Assembly (NCBI GenBank): GCA_910574915.1
Contig: CAJTCR010000017.1
Span: 30,202 to 94,201, forward strand
Source: Eubacteriaceae bacterium
Lineage (GTDB): Bacteria > Bacillota > Clostridia > Lachnospirales > Lachnospiraceae
Direction: 5' to 3'
Length of the DNA: 64,000 bases
Of this stretch, positions 41,801 to 51,393 are shown in pieces. Position 1 is the first letter of the stretch; every line of letters starts with the position of its first letter. The notes under the pieces were generated by a model. The model searched no databases. It saw nothing but the letters and a program-made list of their open reading frames with translations, and was not told the DNA's origin. The position numbers were made by a program, and so were the translations under genes.

Positions 41801-43306
41801 CTATGTATACTGCTCCAACTGATGCGACACCTCCAGCACCTTCCCCAGCATTTCCTTCGTCGTCTGTGCATTTTTTAAATTCTGCACGCTCAGCTCCGAC
41901 GCCTGTACCGAAGAAGCCGTTACTTCCTCAGAAGTCGCCGACAGATGCGTAATATCATCTACAATCTGGTTATTGGAATCGGAAAGCTGGTTCAGCATTT
42001 CATCTATATTCCCGATACTGGAAATCAGTTTTCCAGAATTTTCATTAATCTGGTCAAAGCTTAAAGAGACCTGCCCGATCATGCCGCCCTGGGCATCCGC
42101 CGCTTCCATTGATTTTTTAACTGCTGCCGCAGCACTCTGGGCATTGTCAGATAATTCGTTTAATATTCCTGCAATCGTCTCTGTTTCTTTTCGCGTCTTT
42201 TCAGCCAACTGGCGGATCTCGTCTGCAACGACGGCAAACCCGCGCCCTGCTTCTCCTGCCCTTGCACTTTCAATCGAAGCGTTTAACGCCAGCAGGTTGG
42301 TCTGGTTTGAAATCTCAAAAATCGTATCCGCAATCGTCTTTACCGCATCGGTACGTTCTTGCAGCTCCTTCATAGACGCCGCTACGCCTGCGTTTGTCTC
42401 GCTGATCACAGCCGAATGCTTTTTTAAATTGTCCATCATCTGCAAGCTGTCCGCGTTTAATTTTTCTGAATGCTTTGCTACCTGCACCACATTTTCCGAA
42501 TATTGCAGCGTCTGCTGTATAGATTCCTGAATGCTCTGCGTCATGGCGGTCTGTGTCTGAATACTTTCCGACGTACTTTGCGTACTCTGTGAAATATCCC
42601 GCACCGTGCCGTCGACAACGCCTGCCGTTGTGTTCAGCTCGTCGACCATGCCCATAGCGCCCTCGGTTCCCTTGCGAACCTGTTCCGCCACATCCAGCAC
42701 ATGGTTCATCATCTCTTTTTGCTTTTCCTGTTCATACATCAGGCTTTGCATGGACTGGTAGTTAAACAGCCTTGCCACGCTGGTCGCAAGAGAAGTAATC
42801 AGCATTAAAAATGCCACTGCCAAAGACGCGCAGATCTGGTCGCGCACCTCATCCTTTGTATACATATGCTGGATATTGATATTGATAAAATTGATCGCAA
42901 AATTTACGATTACCATCGCGCTTCCTGCCGCTGCAATAAACTTTACGTCAAAAAACAGGATACATGCCACAAGAGGAATACATGCCATAAATCTTATGTA
43001 ATAATTATCAAATTCCACGCCTGTAACAAACGCAACGATCAAAAGCCCCAAAAACGCCGTATACCTGGTCAGCATCCCCGATTTGTTTTTGATAAACGTT
43101 GCTACTGTTAAAACACAGCTTATGACAACCACTGCCGTAACCAAAAGGCTCATCTGCAAGGACTGCTTTTTCATAAAAAAAGCGATCCACTGCGTCGCCA
43201 CTGCAATCAAATAAAACACTGCATAGCTGATCTGTGCAAAGGCGTTAGCATACCGAAGCTGGTTCTCCTTTTTCGCATACATGTACTTTTTTTCATTTGG
43301 CTCCAT
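41801..43306 (-). CDS. Methyl-accepting chemotaxis protein
   Basis: A 501-residue chemoreceptor of the type without a large outer sensor. About six membrane helices fill residues 20-200. A helical signalling region follows, with the conserved hairpin tip [20 protein letters not shown] and [20 protein letters not shown], then [14 protein letters not shown]. It would relay to CheA/CheW, which are not in this window. The ligand is unknown; membrane-embedded sensing is inferred. The start is an ATG at 43306 in a region with GGAG about 8 nt away. It is a single gene between convergent repeat G and the spoIIA operon. Confidence 0.92.
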   Translation of the reverse strand: MEPNEKKYMYAKKENQLRYANAFAQISYAVFYLIAVATQWIAFFMKKQSLQMSLLVTAVVVISCVLTVATFIKNKSGMLTRYTAFLGLLIVAFVTGVEFDNYYIRFMACIPLVACILFFDVKFIAAAGSAMVIVNFAINFININIQHMYTKDEVRDQICASLAVAFLMLITSLATSVARLFNYQSMQSLMYEQEKQKEMMNHVLDVAEQVRKGTEGAMGMVDELNTTAGVVDGTVRDISQSTQSTSESIQTQTAMTQSIQESIQQTLQYSENVVQVAKHSEKLNADSLQMMDNLKKHSAVISETNAGVAASMKELQERTDAVKTIADTIFEISNQTNLLALNASIESARAGEAGRGFAVVADEIRQLAEKTRKETETIAGILNELSDNAQSAAAAVKKSMEAADAQGGMIGQVSLSFDQINENSGKLISSIGNIDEMLNQLSDSNNQIVDDITHLSATSEEVTASSVQASELSVQNLKNAQTTKEMLGKVLEVSHQLEQYT

Positions 43307-43430
43307 GTTTGTTCACTCCTTTTATCTTCTTGTTTTACTGCCAAATATTCATTCATCACAATATGTATACAATGATTTCATAGAACACTGTCATTATTTT
43401 AGCATTCCTGCTGCCAAGAATCAACCCGTT

Positions 43431-44219
43431 TTAAAACGATCCAAGCACCTGCTTTCGCATTTTTAACAAAATCTTTTTCTCCAGCCTGCTCACCTGCACC
43501 TGGCTCATTTGCAGCTCCTGTGCCGTCTGCACCTGCGTCTTGTCCTGAAAATAGCGTAGTTCAATCAGCTTTCGCTCCTTCTCCTCCAGCTCGTCCAAAA
43601 GCTGGTCAATCAGCATATCGTTTAAGATCTTTTCCTTTTCCGGGTCGCCCATGCTGCCCGAAAGCCCGCCGCCTGACGCACAGCCGCCGTACTTTTGCCC
43701 GATCCCTTTGCCTTCCGCGATCTGGTCTACCAGATACAGCTCGCTGCCGTCGGACTGGTATACGCTGCGGTAGATCGATTCCACCTCCATATTTGCCTCT
43801 GTCGCCATAATAATATCTTCCCTGCTTAACCCGGTCGCTTCGCACAGCTCCTGCATCGAAGCTTCGCGCCCTTTTTCCTGGCTGATCTTTTCGGCTGCTT
43901 TGCGGATACGCCAGCCGTTTTCTTTTAGGCTCCTGCTGATGCGCACGAGCCCGTCGTCCCGCAGAAAGCGGCGGATTTCTCCGCTGATCAGCGGTACCGC
44001 GTAGGTGGAAAATGCCACCTGGTATGTAACGTCGAACTTATCAATCGCCTTGATTAAGCCAATGCTGCCAATCTGAAACAATTCCTCCCTGTCGTGTCCA
44101 CGGTGTTCAAATCTTTTGACAATGCTTCCTACCAGTCCAAGATTCTGCTTCACCAGCTCCTCTTTTGCATCCGGGTCTTTTTGCTGTGCCCGCAGGATCA
44201 AAGCCATTGTCTCTTCCAT
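43431..44219 (-). CDS. sigF: Sporulation sigma factor SigF
   Basis: The first forespore-specific sigma factor (SpoIIAC), 262 residues. It has sigma-70 region 2 (LVGSIVKRFEHRGHDREELF, IGLIKAIDKFDVTYQVAFST), region 3 (EIRRFLRDDGLVRISRSLKE) and region 4 (LIELRYFQDKTQVQTAQELQ, SQVQVSRLEKKIL). It is the last gene of the spoIIAA-spoIIAB-sigF operon, 6 nt after spoIIAB, the classical arrangement. It is held inactive by SpoIIAB until SpoIIAA releases it after asymmetric division. Confidence 0.96.
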   Translation of the reverse strand: MEETMALILRAQQKDPDAKEELVKQNLGLVGSIVKRFEHRGHDREELFQIGSIGLIKAIDKFDVTYQVAFSTYAVPLISGEIRRFLRDDGLVRISRSLKENGWRIRKAAEKISQEKGREASMQELCEATGLSREDIIMATEANMEVESIYRSVYQSDGSELYLVDQIAEGKGIGQKYGGCASGGGLSGSMGDPEKEKILNDMLIDQLLDELEEKERKLIELRYFQDKTQVQTAQELQMSQVQVSRLEKKILLKMRKQVLGSF

Positions 44220-44225
44220 CGGCTG

Positions 44226-44666
44226 CTATGCCTCCGTCCCAAACTGCTTGACCATCCGCACCGTCGTGCCCTGCCCCGGTGCCGAATCCACCTCTACGTC
44301 GTCCATAAACGCTTCCATAAACGCGAACCCCATGCCGGAACGTTCCAGTTCCGGCCGTGTCGTATAAAACGGTTCTTTTGCTTTTGGCACATCCTCGATG
44401 CCTTTGCCATAATCGACGACTTCGATCTGGATCTGCTTTTTTTCTTTTGCACACGTTAAATAAATCTTGCCGATCCGGTTCTCATAGCCGTGGATAATTG
44501 AATTTGTCACCGCCTCGGATACTGCTGTTTTTACATCGGCAAGCTCGTCCAGCGTCGGGTCAAGGTCTGCTAAAAATGCAGCGACTGCTACCCTTGCAAA
44601 TGCTTCATTTGCCGAATAAGAATCAAACCGGATACTCATTTCATTGCGATGATTACGATCATTCAT
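44226..44666 (-). CDS. spoIIAB: Anti-sigma F factor and SpoIIAA kinase
   Basis: A GHKL-type ATPase of 146 residues that binds SigF and phosphorylates SpoIIAA. It shows the N-box VSEAVTNSIIHGYENR, EVVDYGKGIEDV and the G2 region ERSGMGFAFMEAFMD. The start overlaps the spoIIAA stop by 8 nt, consistent with coupled translation that keeps partner levels matched. Confidence 0.96.
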   Translation of the reverse strand: MNDRNHRNEMSIRFDSYSANEAFARVAVAAFLADLDPTLDELADVKTAVSEAVTNSIIHGYENRIGKIYLTCAKEKKQIQIEVVDYGKGIEDVPKAKEPFYTTRPELERSGMGFAFMEAFMDDVEVDSAPGQGTTVRMVKQFGTEA

Positions 44667-44979
44667 TCGTTACTGCCTCCGTTTCCATTAGTTTGTGCAG
44701 GCCGGATATCCGAAAAATCTTCTGAATCCGTTCATTCATATGCTGTGCCTTTACGCTCCCGCCGCAATAGTTCATATTCCGGCACCTCCCGATCAGGACA
44801 CCGATCCCGGAGCTGTCCATAAATTCCGTACCGGAAAAATCAAAGACAAGGCTGCGCACCCGGTACGAGTCGATCAGCAGATCCGCCTCCATGCGGAGCT
44901 GCTCCGCACTGTGATGGTCTAGTTCCTTTGGCATCGATATCGTAAGGCACCCCTCATTTAACTCATAGTGACATTCCAT
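44659..44979 (-). CDS. spoIIAA: Anti-sigma F factor antagonist
   Basis: A STAS-domain protein of 106 residues. The phosphorylation site is in FSGTEFMDSSGIGVLIGR (Ser within DSSG). When dephosphorylated by SpoIIE it removes SpoIIAB from SigF. It is the first gene of the operon, with GGAGGAG about 7 nt upstream. A SigH promoter is expected, but I could not find one in the roughly 90 nt between this gene and the TPR gene. Confidence 0.95.
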   Translation of the reverse strand: MECHYELNEGCLTISMPKELDHHSAEQLRMEADLLIDSYRVRSLVFDFSGTEFMDSSGIGVLIGRCRNMNYCGGSVKAQHMNERIQKIFRISGLHKLMETEAVTNE

Positions 44980-45010
44980 CGTAAACTCCTCCTAATCCAT
45001 AGATTTCTGC

Positions 45011-45048
45011 AAAAAAAGACGCTGGAGCTGCTTTGTCCAACGTCTTTT
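45011..45048 (-). terminator. Terminator between the TPR gene and spoIIA
   Basis: Minus strand AAAAGACGTTGGA pairs with TCCAGCGTCTTTT (one mismatch) and runs into seven T residues. It ends transcription of the 46627-45069 unit and separates it from spoIIAA. Confidence 0.8.
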
Positions 45049-45068
45049 GTATAAGCCTGATTCGATTG

Positions 45069-46466
45069 TTACTGTGCCGATGTTTCCAGCTTTCTTTGTA
45101 CTTCCGGCAGATACTTGTATTTTGCATTGTTTGCTTTATACGAACCTGCATATTCGTCGATCACCTTCTGATACAGCTCCGCTGCCTTTTCGTAATCTTC
45201 GATAATCCGGTAAGACTGCGCCAGATAATAAATAGCATCCCCGCTGTGATACGTATCATCCACATCCACGACTTTTTGCAGCAGCTCCGCCGCCTGCTGG
45301 TAGCTGCGCGACATATACGCATTATATCCGTCGGTATAAGCCGTCTCCAGATATTTGGCATTTAAGTCGGTCTGGATCGAATCATAGACCTGCTTTGCCT
45401 CGCTGTCCAGCCGTTTTTCATCGACCTGTGCAAGCGCTTCCTTTGCCTCGTCCAAGCCGCCCTGCTGGTACGCACGGTAAGCTTTAAGCAGCTTCTGGTA
45501 ACTGGAGATCTGCGTTTGCGTCTTTTCCTTGTCCTCTTTTGCACTGTCCACATTTTTTGTAAGCCTGGACACCTGGCCCTCCAGCTCCTTAATCGCCTGG
45601 TTTTTCGTCGCGATCGTGTCATTGGCATCCGACACCGCCGTATTCGCATCTTTCTGCACCGTCTGGCGGATACTTGGAACGATCAGAAAATACGTTGCCG
45701 TCACGCCGATTACAAGCCCTACGAGAATATTCAAAATCATCATCCAGCCCGAATTGTCCCGCAGGTTGGTCGGCTGAATAATCGTATCCGTCCCGTTATG
45801 GTATTCCACACGGTTTTCCTTTTTCTTCTGCTTTCTGCTTTCTGCATCGCTCTCTGAGCGCCCGTCGATTTCGGCAAGATAACGCATTGTCGTCGTATTG
45901 CCGCGGTCGATTTTTTCTGCCGCGCGCAGCGATTTCCTCGCCAAATCATATTTTCTGTCACGGATATATAACAGCGCCAGAAGCTGATGTGCCTTGACCA
46001 GCTTCGGATTCGAAGAAATAATTTTTTTAAGCTGGATCACGGCAAGGTCTTCGCTGTCCTGCTGGCAGTAAATCAGTGCCTGATTATATTTTTTTATCGT
46101 CTGATTTACCGTATTTAACAGCGCCGTATTGCTCTGTACCTGATGCAGATAGCTGTCCGCAATGTTATCCTTGCCCTTTTGGTTTTTGCTGATCACCCAT
46201 TCGCTTAACGCAGATACCGTCTCTCCTGTCTCATAATAGATAAGCCCAAGCAGATTCCGTGCATGGATATTCCCTTTATAGTATTGCAGGCTCGCCTTTA
46301 AAGAATCCGCCGCACCGGACAGATCTCTCACCTTGGCTCGTTCCAGGCCGACATTGTACAAATAATTCGAGATCGCAATCAGTTTTTTATACATCTTTAC
46401 ATTCATCCCGCAGTTCGGGCAGGTCTGCTCTGCCCCAAGCTGCGCCCCACATTTAAAACACTGCAT
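45069..46466 (-). CDS. Zinc-ribbon, TPR and coiled-coil membrane protein
   Basis: 465 residues, bitopic. The N-terminus is a small zinc ribbon (CFKCGAQLGAEQTCPNCG). Residues about 25-200 are TPR-like helices in the cytoplasm (LLGLIYYETGETVSALSEWV). A membrane helix follows at about 243-265 (MMILNILVGLVIGVTATYFL), then a coiled coil at about 270-320 (AIKELEGQVSRLTKNVDSAK) and an outer TPR block to the end (DAIYYLAQSYRIIEDYEKAA). Protein-protein scaffolding is likely, partner unknown. The ribosome site is AGGAAGGAG. A 47-aa gene lies 17 nt upstream. Confidence 0.75.
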   Translation of the reverse strand: MQCFKCGAQLGAEQTCPNCGMNVKMYKKLIAISNYLYNVGLERAKVRDLSGAADSLKASLQYYKGNIHARNLLGLIYYETGETVSALSEWVISKNQKGKDNIADSYLHQVQSNTALLNTVNQTIKKYNQALIYCQQDSEDLAVIQLKKIISSNPKLVKAHQLLALLYIRDRKYDLARKSLRAAEKIDRGNTTTMRYLAEIDGRSESDAESRKQKKKENRVEYHNGTDTIIQPTNLRDNSGWMMILNILVGLVIGVTATYFLIVPSIRQTVQKDANTAVSDANDTIATKNQAIKELEGQVSRLTKNVDSAKEDKEKTQTQISSYQKLLKAYRAYQQGGLDEAKEALAQVDEKRLDSEAKQVYDSIQTDLNAKYLETAYTDGYNAYMSRSYQQAAELLQKVVDVDDTYHSGDAIYYLAQSYRIIEDYEKAAELYQKVIDEYAGSYKANNAKYKYLPEVQRKLETSAQ

Positions 46467-46483
46467 ATCGGCTCCTTCCTGGG

Positions 46484-46627
46484 CTATCGGTTGCGTCTTG
46501 CTTCTTTAATCATCTCCTGCAAGATATCGGTCATATCGGTCAGGTTATGGCTGTAGATTGCTTCTTCTGCCTCCTCTACCTCCAGGCTTGGCTGAAACTT
46601 TTTCAATTCCTCTTCAAAATCTATCAT
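46484..46627 (-). CDS. 47-aa acidic small protein
   Basis: A short frame below usual length cut-offs. MIDFEEELKKFQPSLEVEEA starts it and MTDILQEMIKEARRNR ends it. It is highly charged, helical and soluble, with no cysteine. GGAGG lies 7 nt before the ATG. It is the first gene of a two-gene unit with the zinc-ribbon/TPR protein (17 nt gap with its own ribosome site), so it may be a partner or regulator of that protein. No family is recognised. Confidence 0.65.
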   Translation of the reverse strand: MIDFEEELKKFQPSLEVEEAEEAIYSHNLTDMTDILQEMIKEARRNR

Positions 46628-46730
46628 CTGTATTTCCTCCGTCTGGTTTTCTTAAACGCATTTATTATAGCATATCCTGCTGCTTTGTAAAGAAACGGTT
46701 GTCTGGTTTTTTCGTCAAATTCGGCAATAA

Positions 46731-46772
46731 AATCCAGCCCGTAATCGTTCGCCTGCGGCGAAGGGCTGGATT
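46731..46772 (-). terminator. Terminator of the FapA-like gene
   Basis: AATCCAGCCC (46731-46740) pairs with GGGCTGGATT (46763-46772), with an inner TCGCC/GGCGA stem. The minus strand continues TTTTATT. It lies 33 nt beyond the stop of the gene at 46806. Confidence 0.75.
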
Positions 46773-46805
46773 CTTCTGAACATTTACACATTCTTATGGA
46801 GCGTT

Positions 46806-48197
46806 TTATGCACCCCAGTCTGACAGCTTGCGCATAATCACTTTCTCCTGCTGCTTAATAAAAATAATATCGCTGAATATATCCTTGCATGAAGTATCGC
46901 AACTGTCAATCGACACATACACGCCCGGAAATACTTTTTTGCGTACTTTGATATTTGCACCTTTTGCGCTTTCCAACATCAGACGCAGCTTCTTTAACGC
47001 ATCCTCGTCCGCCGCCTTGCGCGCCATATCGCGTACACGGATACGGACAAGCTGCACCCTTCTTGGGTCGTCCTTGCACGACTGCCCGGTCTTTTCTTCG
47101 TATTCCTGAAACTTTTGCAGGATCGTCTCTGCTTTGTTAATATTTGCCGTCGCTGCTTTGATGCTGTTGTTTAACTCCTCGATCTTCATACGGACTTCTC
47201 CGCCGTTGCCGACGAGCACGTGCGTGCGAATTTCTGCGTTGTTTCCGATACTGTTGGCTTCAATGCCGCTGACCGCATGGACGCTGCCGCCGACAATACA
47301 GCCCTTTTTGCTCATTACAAATGCATTGCCTTCACAATATACATTGCTGTTCAAAAAGATGTCTGCCGTAATATCCCCTTTGCATCGTACTGTAGCAAAT
47401 TCAAAAAACTTTGCAGAAATATTGCCCTTTGCGTCGATAACGCTCTTGCCGTTGCCAAGCACGCCGCCTGCTAACACGATATCCTTATTTGCAAAAATGC
47501 TGGCGCCCTGTACAACACCATCTATTGTCACCGTACCGGTCGCCCGGATTTCCACATCATCCACACTGCCATGTATAATTACGTCGCCGCGAAACTCGAT
47601 ATTGCCCGTATTGGCATCTACGTCGCCGTTTACTTCATAAACTGGCAGAATATTAATTTTATCATTGATCTTGTCGATCTTGCCTGTGATCGTTGCCACA
47701 TAAGTGACTCCGTCCGCTTTGCACTCAAATCCCCTGCCGCGCAGCGGCGGAAGCTCTCTTCCGACTCTCGCACGCACCGGGGCGTCTTTTACTGTATATC
47801 CGTCCTCTCCCTGAATAGCCGGATGATACTGGGCGATCACCTGGCCTTCTGTTACCATTTCAAATAGCTTAATCGTATAGCTGACGGTACCATCTTCATT
47901 GATTCTTGGCTTTCCATCTAACTGGCTTTCAAACATGTATTCAAAATATCCGTCTTTACCATCCTGAGGAGCCTTCCCCGCTGCAACCGCAACGGCACGC
48001 CCATAGACTCTGCTCTGGATCATATTCTGGATTGCTTTTCGATCAATGCCTTTTTTTACTCCACCGTCCAAAAGCGCTGCCTGAATATCGTCCAAACGAT
48101 ACTGCATACCCATCTCAGGCTCCGGCAGACGCAGATACGCCGTCATACCATCCGGGCTGAAACTAATTGCTGTTCTATCAAGCTGTAGTGCCTGCAT
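46806..48197 (-). CDS. FapA-family (DUF342) protein
   Basis: 463 residues. An N-terminal helical part precedes a central right-handed beta-helix with repeated short strands (NIEFRGDVIIHGSVDDVEIR, ATGTVTIDGVVQGASIFAN, IDAKGNISAKFFEFATVRC) and a C-terminal coiled coil (IEELNNSIKAATANINKAET). This is the DUF342/FapA architecture; the function is unclear in Firmicutes, with links to cell-shape or flagellar control in some species. The start is the ATG at 48197 (MQALQLDRTA), 9 nt after AAGGGTGG; a GTG six codons earlier lacks a site. It is a single gene. Confidence 0.8.
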   Translation of the reverse strand: MQALQLDRTAISFSPDGMTAYLRLPEPEMGMQYRLDDIQAALLDGGVKKGIDRKAIQNMIQSRVYGRAVAVAAGKAPQDGKDGYFEYMFESQLDGKPRINEDGTVSYTIKLFEMVTEGQVIAQYHPAIQGEDGYTVKDAPVRARVGRELPPLRGRGFECKADGVTYVATITGKIDKINDKINILPVYEVNGDVDANTGNIEFRGDVIIHGSVDDVEIRATGTVTIDGVVQGASIFANKDIVLAGGVLGNGKSVIDAKGNISAKFFEFATVRCKGDITADIFLNSNVYCEGNAFVMSKKGCIVGGSVHAVSGIEANSIGNNAEIRTHVLVGNGGEVRMKIEELNNSIKAATANINKAETILQKFQEYEEKTGQSCKDDPRRVQLVRIRVRDMARKAADEDALKKLRLMLESAKGANIKVRKKVFPGVYVSIDSCDTSCKDIFSDIIFIKQQEKVIMRKLSDWGA

Positions 48198-48257
48198 GAC
48201 CTTACCACCCTTCACTCATAATTCATCAACCATTGAAAATACATGGAACTTTTTCTA

Positions 48258-48286
48258 ATTTTAACATTAATTGAGACAAACTTCAA
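48258..48286 (-). promoter_or_regulatory. Promoter of the FapA-like gene
   Basis: Minus strand TTGAAG (48281-48286), 17-bp spacer, TAAAAT (48258-48263). Confidence 0.55.
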
Positions 48287-48340
48287 CAAATATTCTGCGA
48301 AAAATAGGTAGGAAATACATTTTTTTGTATCTGTTTCTCA

Positions 48341-51010
48341 TTATGCCTGATCCGTTCCCTGCATTTGTGCCAGTCTTGCAGTTACCTCAGCCATCATTTT
48401 TTCATATTCCGCCAGTTTTTTCTTTTCTTCCTCGATCTTAGCCTGCGGCGCTTTGCTTAAAAATTTCTCGTTGCTTAACATCCCATTGGAACGTGCAAGC
48501 TCTTTTTCCAGTTTTGCCCGGTCCTTTGACAGCCGTTCGATCTCTTTTGCCTTGTCAACCAGCTCTTCCAACGGCAGAAAGACCGTTGCGCCAGGGATCA
48601 CAACCGATACCGCGTCTTCTCCTATCCCGCAGCGGTCTGCCTGTATCAGAATTTCGCTTGCGTTTGCAAGGCTTACGTACGCTTCCTTTGCGTTGGTAAA
48701 CGCTTCCCGCACAAGGGCGTCCTTCGCTACGATATAAAGCTTTGCCTTCCTGCTGTTTGGCACTTCCATATCCTTGCGTACGGTACGTACTGCCTTTACA
48801 AGGTCTTTTACATGCCCCATCATCGACTCCTCTGCCGCAAAATGGCGCGCCGTATCATATTTCGGCCAGCTTGCGAGCATAATCGATTCTTCCTGCGGGT
48901 GCAGCGTACAGAAAATCTCTTCGGTTAAAAACGGCATAAACGGATGCAGCAGCTTTAACGCCTCGGTCAGTACGGTGCGCAGTGTCCACAACGCGGCATT
49001 TGCCGCCTGCGGCTGCTTGTCGTACTGATAGGTGCGCAGCTTTGCAATCTCGATATACCAGTCGCAAAACTCGTCCCAGATAAAATCATACACCTTCTGC
49101 ACCGCAATGCCCAGCTCATATTTGTCCATATTTTCCGTCATCTCTTTTGCCAGTGTATTCAGCTTGGAGATGATCCACCGGTCAGCAGGCTCAAAATCCC
49201 CGTCGGCAGGCTGCGTCACTTCGCGCCCTTCCAGATTCATCATAATAAACCGCGAAGCGTTCCATACTTTATTTGCAAAATTTCTCGACGCCTCCACACG
49301 CTCCCAGTAAAACCGCATATCATTGCCCGGCGCATTTCCGGTAATCAGCGTCAGCCGAAGCGCATCTGCGCCATATTTGTCAATGACTTCCAAAGGATCG
49401 ATCCCGTTTCCTAACGACTTGCTCATCTTGCGCCCCTTAGAATCACGGATCAGCCCATGAATCAGCACCGTATGGAACGGCGATCTGCCCGTCTGCTCGT
49501 AGCCGGAAAATACCATACGGATCACCCAGAAAAATATAATATCGTACCCGGTCACAAGCACGTCGGTCGGATAAAAATAGTCCAGCTCTTCTGTCTGCTT
49601 TGGCCAGCCAAGCGTGGAAAACGGCCACAGCGCTGAAGAAAACCACGTATCCAGCGTATCCGGGTCCTGCTGCATCTGCGCGTGCCCGCATTTTGGACAG
49701 GTATGCGGCTCTTCGCCCGTTTTTGCCACTACCATCTCGCCGCACTGCGGACAGTAGTAAGCCGGTATCCTGTGCCCCCACCAAAGCTGCCTGGAAATAC
49801 ACCAGTCGCGAATGCCTTCCAGCCAGTGCAGATAGATCTTGTCAAAACGCTCCGGCACAAATTTCAGGTCTCCGTTTTTCAGCGCGTGAATCGCAGGCTT
49901 TGCCATTTCCTCCATTGCAACAAACCACTGCTGCTTTGCCATCGGCTCTACCGTCGTCTTGCAGCGGTCATGCGTGCCTACTGCATGTTCGTGGTCTTTG
50001 ATGCCTGCAAGCAGCCCCATTTCCTCCAGATCCTTTACAAGCGCTTCCCTGCACGCATAACGGTCCATCCCCGCATATTTTCCGGCATGTTCGTTCATCG
50101 TAGCATCGTCATTCATCACGTTTACAAGCTCTAAGTTATGTCTTTTTCCGACTTCAAAGTCGTTCGGGTCATGCGCTGGGGTAATCTTCACGCATCCGGT
50201 TCCAAATTCCATATCTACATATTCATCCGCAACCACCGGAATGTGTCTGTTCACCACTGGAAGGATCAGCGTCTTGCCGATCAGGTCCTGATAACGCGCA
50301 TCGTCTGGATGGACTGCGACTGCCGTATCGCCAAACATCGTCTCTGGACGGGTCGTGGCAATCTCTACAAACCTGCCTTCTTCTCCTGCTACCGGATACT
50401 TGATATGCCAAAAATGCCCCTTCTGGTCTACATGTTCTACCTCAGCGTCTGAAATCGAAGTCCTGCATACCGGGCACCAGTTGATGATCCGGTTGCCTTT
50501 GTAAATATAACCTTTTTTATATAACCGTACAAATACTTCCTCTACCGCTTCGGAACAGCCCTCGTCCAACGTAAAGCGCTCTCTGTCCCAGTCCGCAGCG
50601 GAGCCCATCTTCTTTAGCTGGTTAATAATGCGCCCGCCGTATTCTTTTTTCCATTCCCATGCCTTTTCCAAAAAGCCTTCCCGTCCAAGGTCGTTTTTAT
50701 CGATTCCCTGTTCTTTTAACGACTGGATCACACGTACTTCTGTCGCAATCGCCGCATGGTCTGTCCCTGGCTGCCAGAGCGTATTGTATCCCTGCATCTT
50801 CTTATAGCGGATCAGGATATCCTGCATCGTATTGTCCAGTGCATGTCCCATATGAAGCTGCCCGGTAACATTCGGCGGCGGCATCACAATCGTAAACGGC
50901 TTTTTGCTGCGGTCTGGCTTGGCATGAAAGTAACCGTTTTTTTCCCATTTCTGATAAAGTCGTTCCTCCAGCCCGGCTGGATTGTATGTTTTTTCGAGTT
51001 CTTTTGCCAT
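48341..51010 (-). CDS. valS: Valyl-tRNA synthetase
   Basis: Charges tRNA-Val. It is 889 residues, full length. The class I HIGH motif is PPNVTGQLHMGHALDN at about residue 46 and the KMSKS motif GRKMSKSLGNG at about 523. The editing domain (about 190-350) includes ATTRPETMFGDTAVAV, and a zinc-type insertion has CPQCGEM and CPKCGH. The C-terminal coiled-coil arm (LEELVDKAKEIERLSKDRAK) is typical of ValRS. The start has AAGGAAAG 8 nt upstream. A T-box leader precedes it, so expression follows tRNA-Val charging. Confidence 0.97.
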   Translation of the reverse strand: MAKELEKTYNPAGLEERLYQKWEKNGYFHAKPDRSKKPFTIVMPPPNVTGQLHMGHALDNTMQDILIRYKKMQGYNTLWQPGTDHAAIATEVRVIQSLKEQGIDKNDLGREGFLEKAWEWKKEYGGRIINQLKKMGSAADWDRERFTLDEGCSEAVEEVFVRLYKKGYIYKGNRIINWCPVCRTSISDAEVEHVDQKGHFWHIKYPVAGEEGRFVEIATTRPETMFGDTAVAVHPDDARYQDLIGKTLILPVVNRHIPVVADEYVDMEFGTGCVKITPAHDPNDFEVGKRHNLELVNVMNDDATMNEHAGKYAGMDRYACREALVKDLEEMGLLAGIKDHEHAVGTHDRCKTTVEPMAKQQWFVAMEEMAKPAIHALKNGDLKFVPERFDKIYLHWLEGIRDWCISRQLWWGHRIPAYYCPQCGEMVVAKTGEEPHTCPKCGHAQMQQDPDTLDTWFSSALWPFSTLGWPKQTEELDYFYPTDVLVTGYDIIFFWVIRMVFSGYEQTGRSPFHTVLIHGLIRDSKGRKMSKSLGNGIDPLEVIDKYGADALRLTLITGNAPGNDMRFYWERVEASRNFANKVWNASRFIMMNLEGREVTQPADGDFEPADRWIISKLNTLAKEMTENMDKYELGIAVQKVYDFIWDEFCDWYIEIAKLRTYQYDKQPQAANAALWTLRTVLTEALKLLHPFMPFLTEEIFCTLHPQEESIMLASWPKYDTARHFAAEESMMGHVKDLVKAVRTVRKDMEVPNSRKAKLYIVAKDALVREAFTNAKEAYVSLANASEILIQADRCGIGEDAVSVVIPGATVFLPLEELVDKAKEIERLSKDRAKLEKELARSNGMLSNEKFLSKAPQAKIEEEKKKLAEYEKMMAEVTARLAQMQGTDQA

Positions 51011-51046
51011 AACAACACTTTCCTTTCTTTTTTAATAGCTGCGTAA

Positions 51047-51345
51047 ATAAAAAAAGCCCTTACAGCCTACAGGCTATAAAGGGCGAATCAGCGCGGTACC
51101 ACCTTTTCTTTGACAGATTCTATCTGTCCTCTTATCGTCCTGTAACGCGGACGGGACGGGGCAGCTTACTGCCTGCGGATCTGCTCTGTTTTTGTTTCTA
51201 ATTACGAGCAGGCGCGCCATAGCCTGTTCAGCTCCCGGTTCAAAAGCTACCTTCCGTCACGCGTTTTCAAAGCCACCTTTCAGCCGGCGAATGGCTCTCT
51301 CTGCTGAGCGCCGTGACGTACTCCTCTTTCTCACTACCTGTTTTT
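51047..51345 (-). promoter_or_regulatory. T-box leader of valS (specifier GUA)
   Basis: On the minus strand the T-box sequence GGTGGTACCGCG (51092-51103) is followed by a terminator, CGCCCTTTA..TGTAAGGGC with seven T residues (to 51050). Stem I shows AGAGAGCC, GGCTGAAAGGTGG and the specifier context GAAGGTAGC, giving GUA (51248-51250), a valine codon. Uncharged tRNA-Val would stabilise the antiterminator and turn valS on. The matching tRNA-Val (TAC) is at 9627-9699. Confidence 0.93.
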
Positions 51346-51393
51346 CTATATGATAAAAAGCTTTTATTATCATATAAAGATTTCCCGTAATTG

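Noticed and set aside
45049..45110. SigH-type promoter for spoIIAA inside the end of the TPR gene (GGAAAC..GAAT)
   Set aside because: Spacing of about 19 bp is wrong for SigH promoters, so it was not listed.
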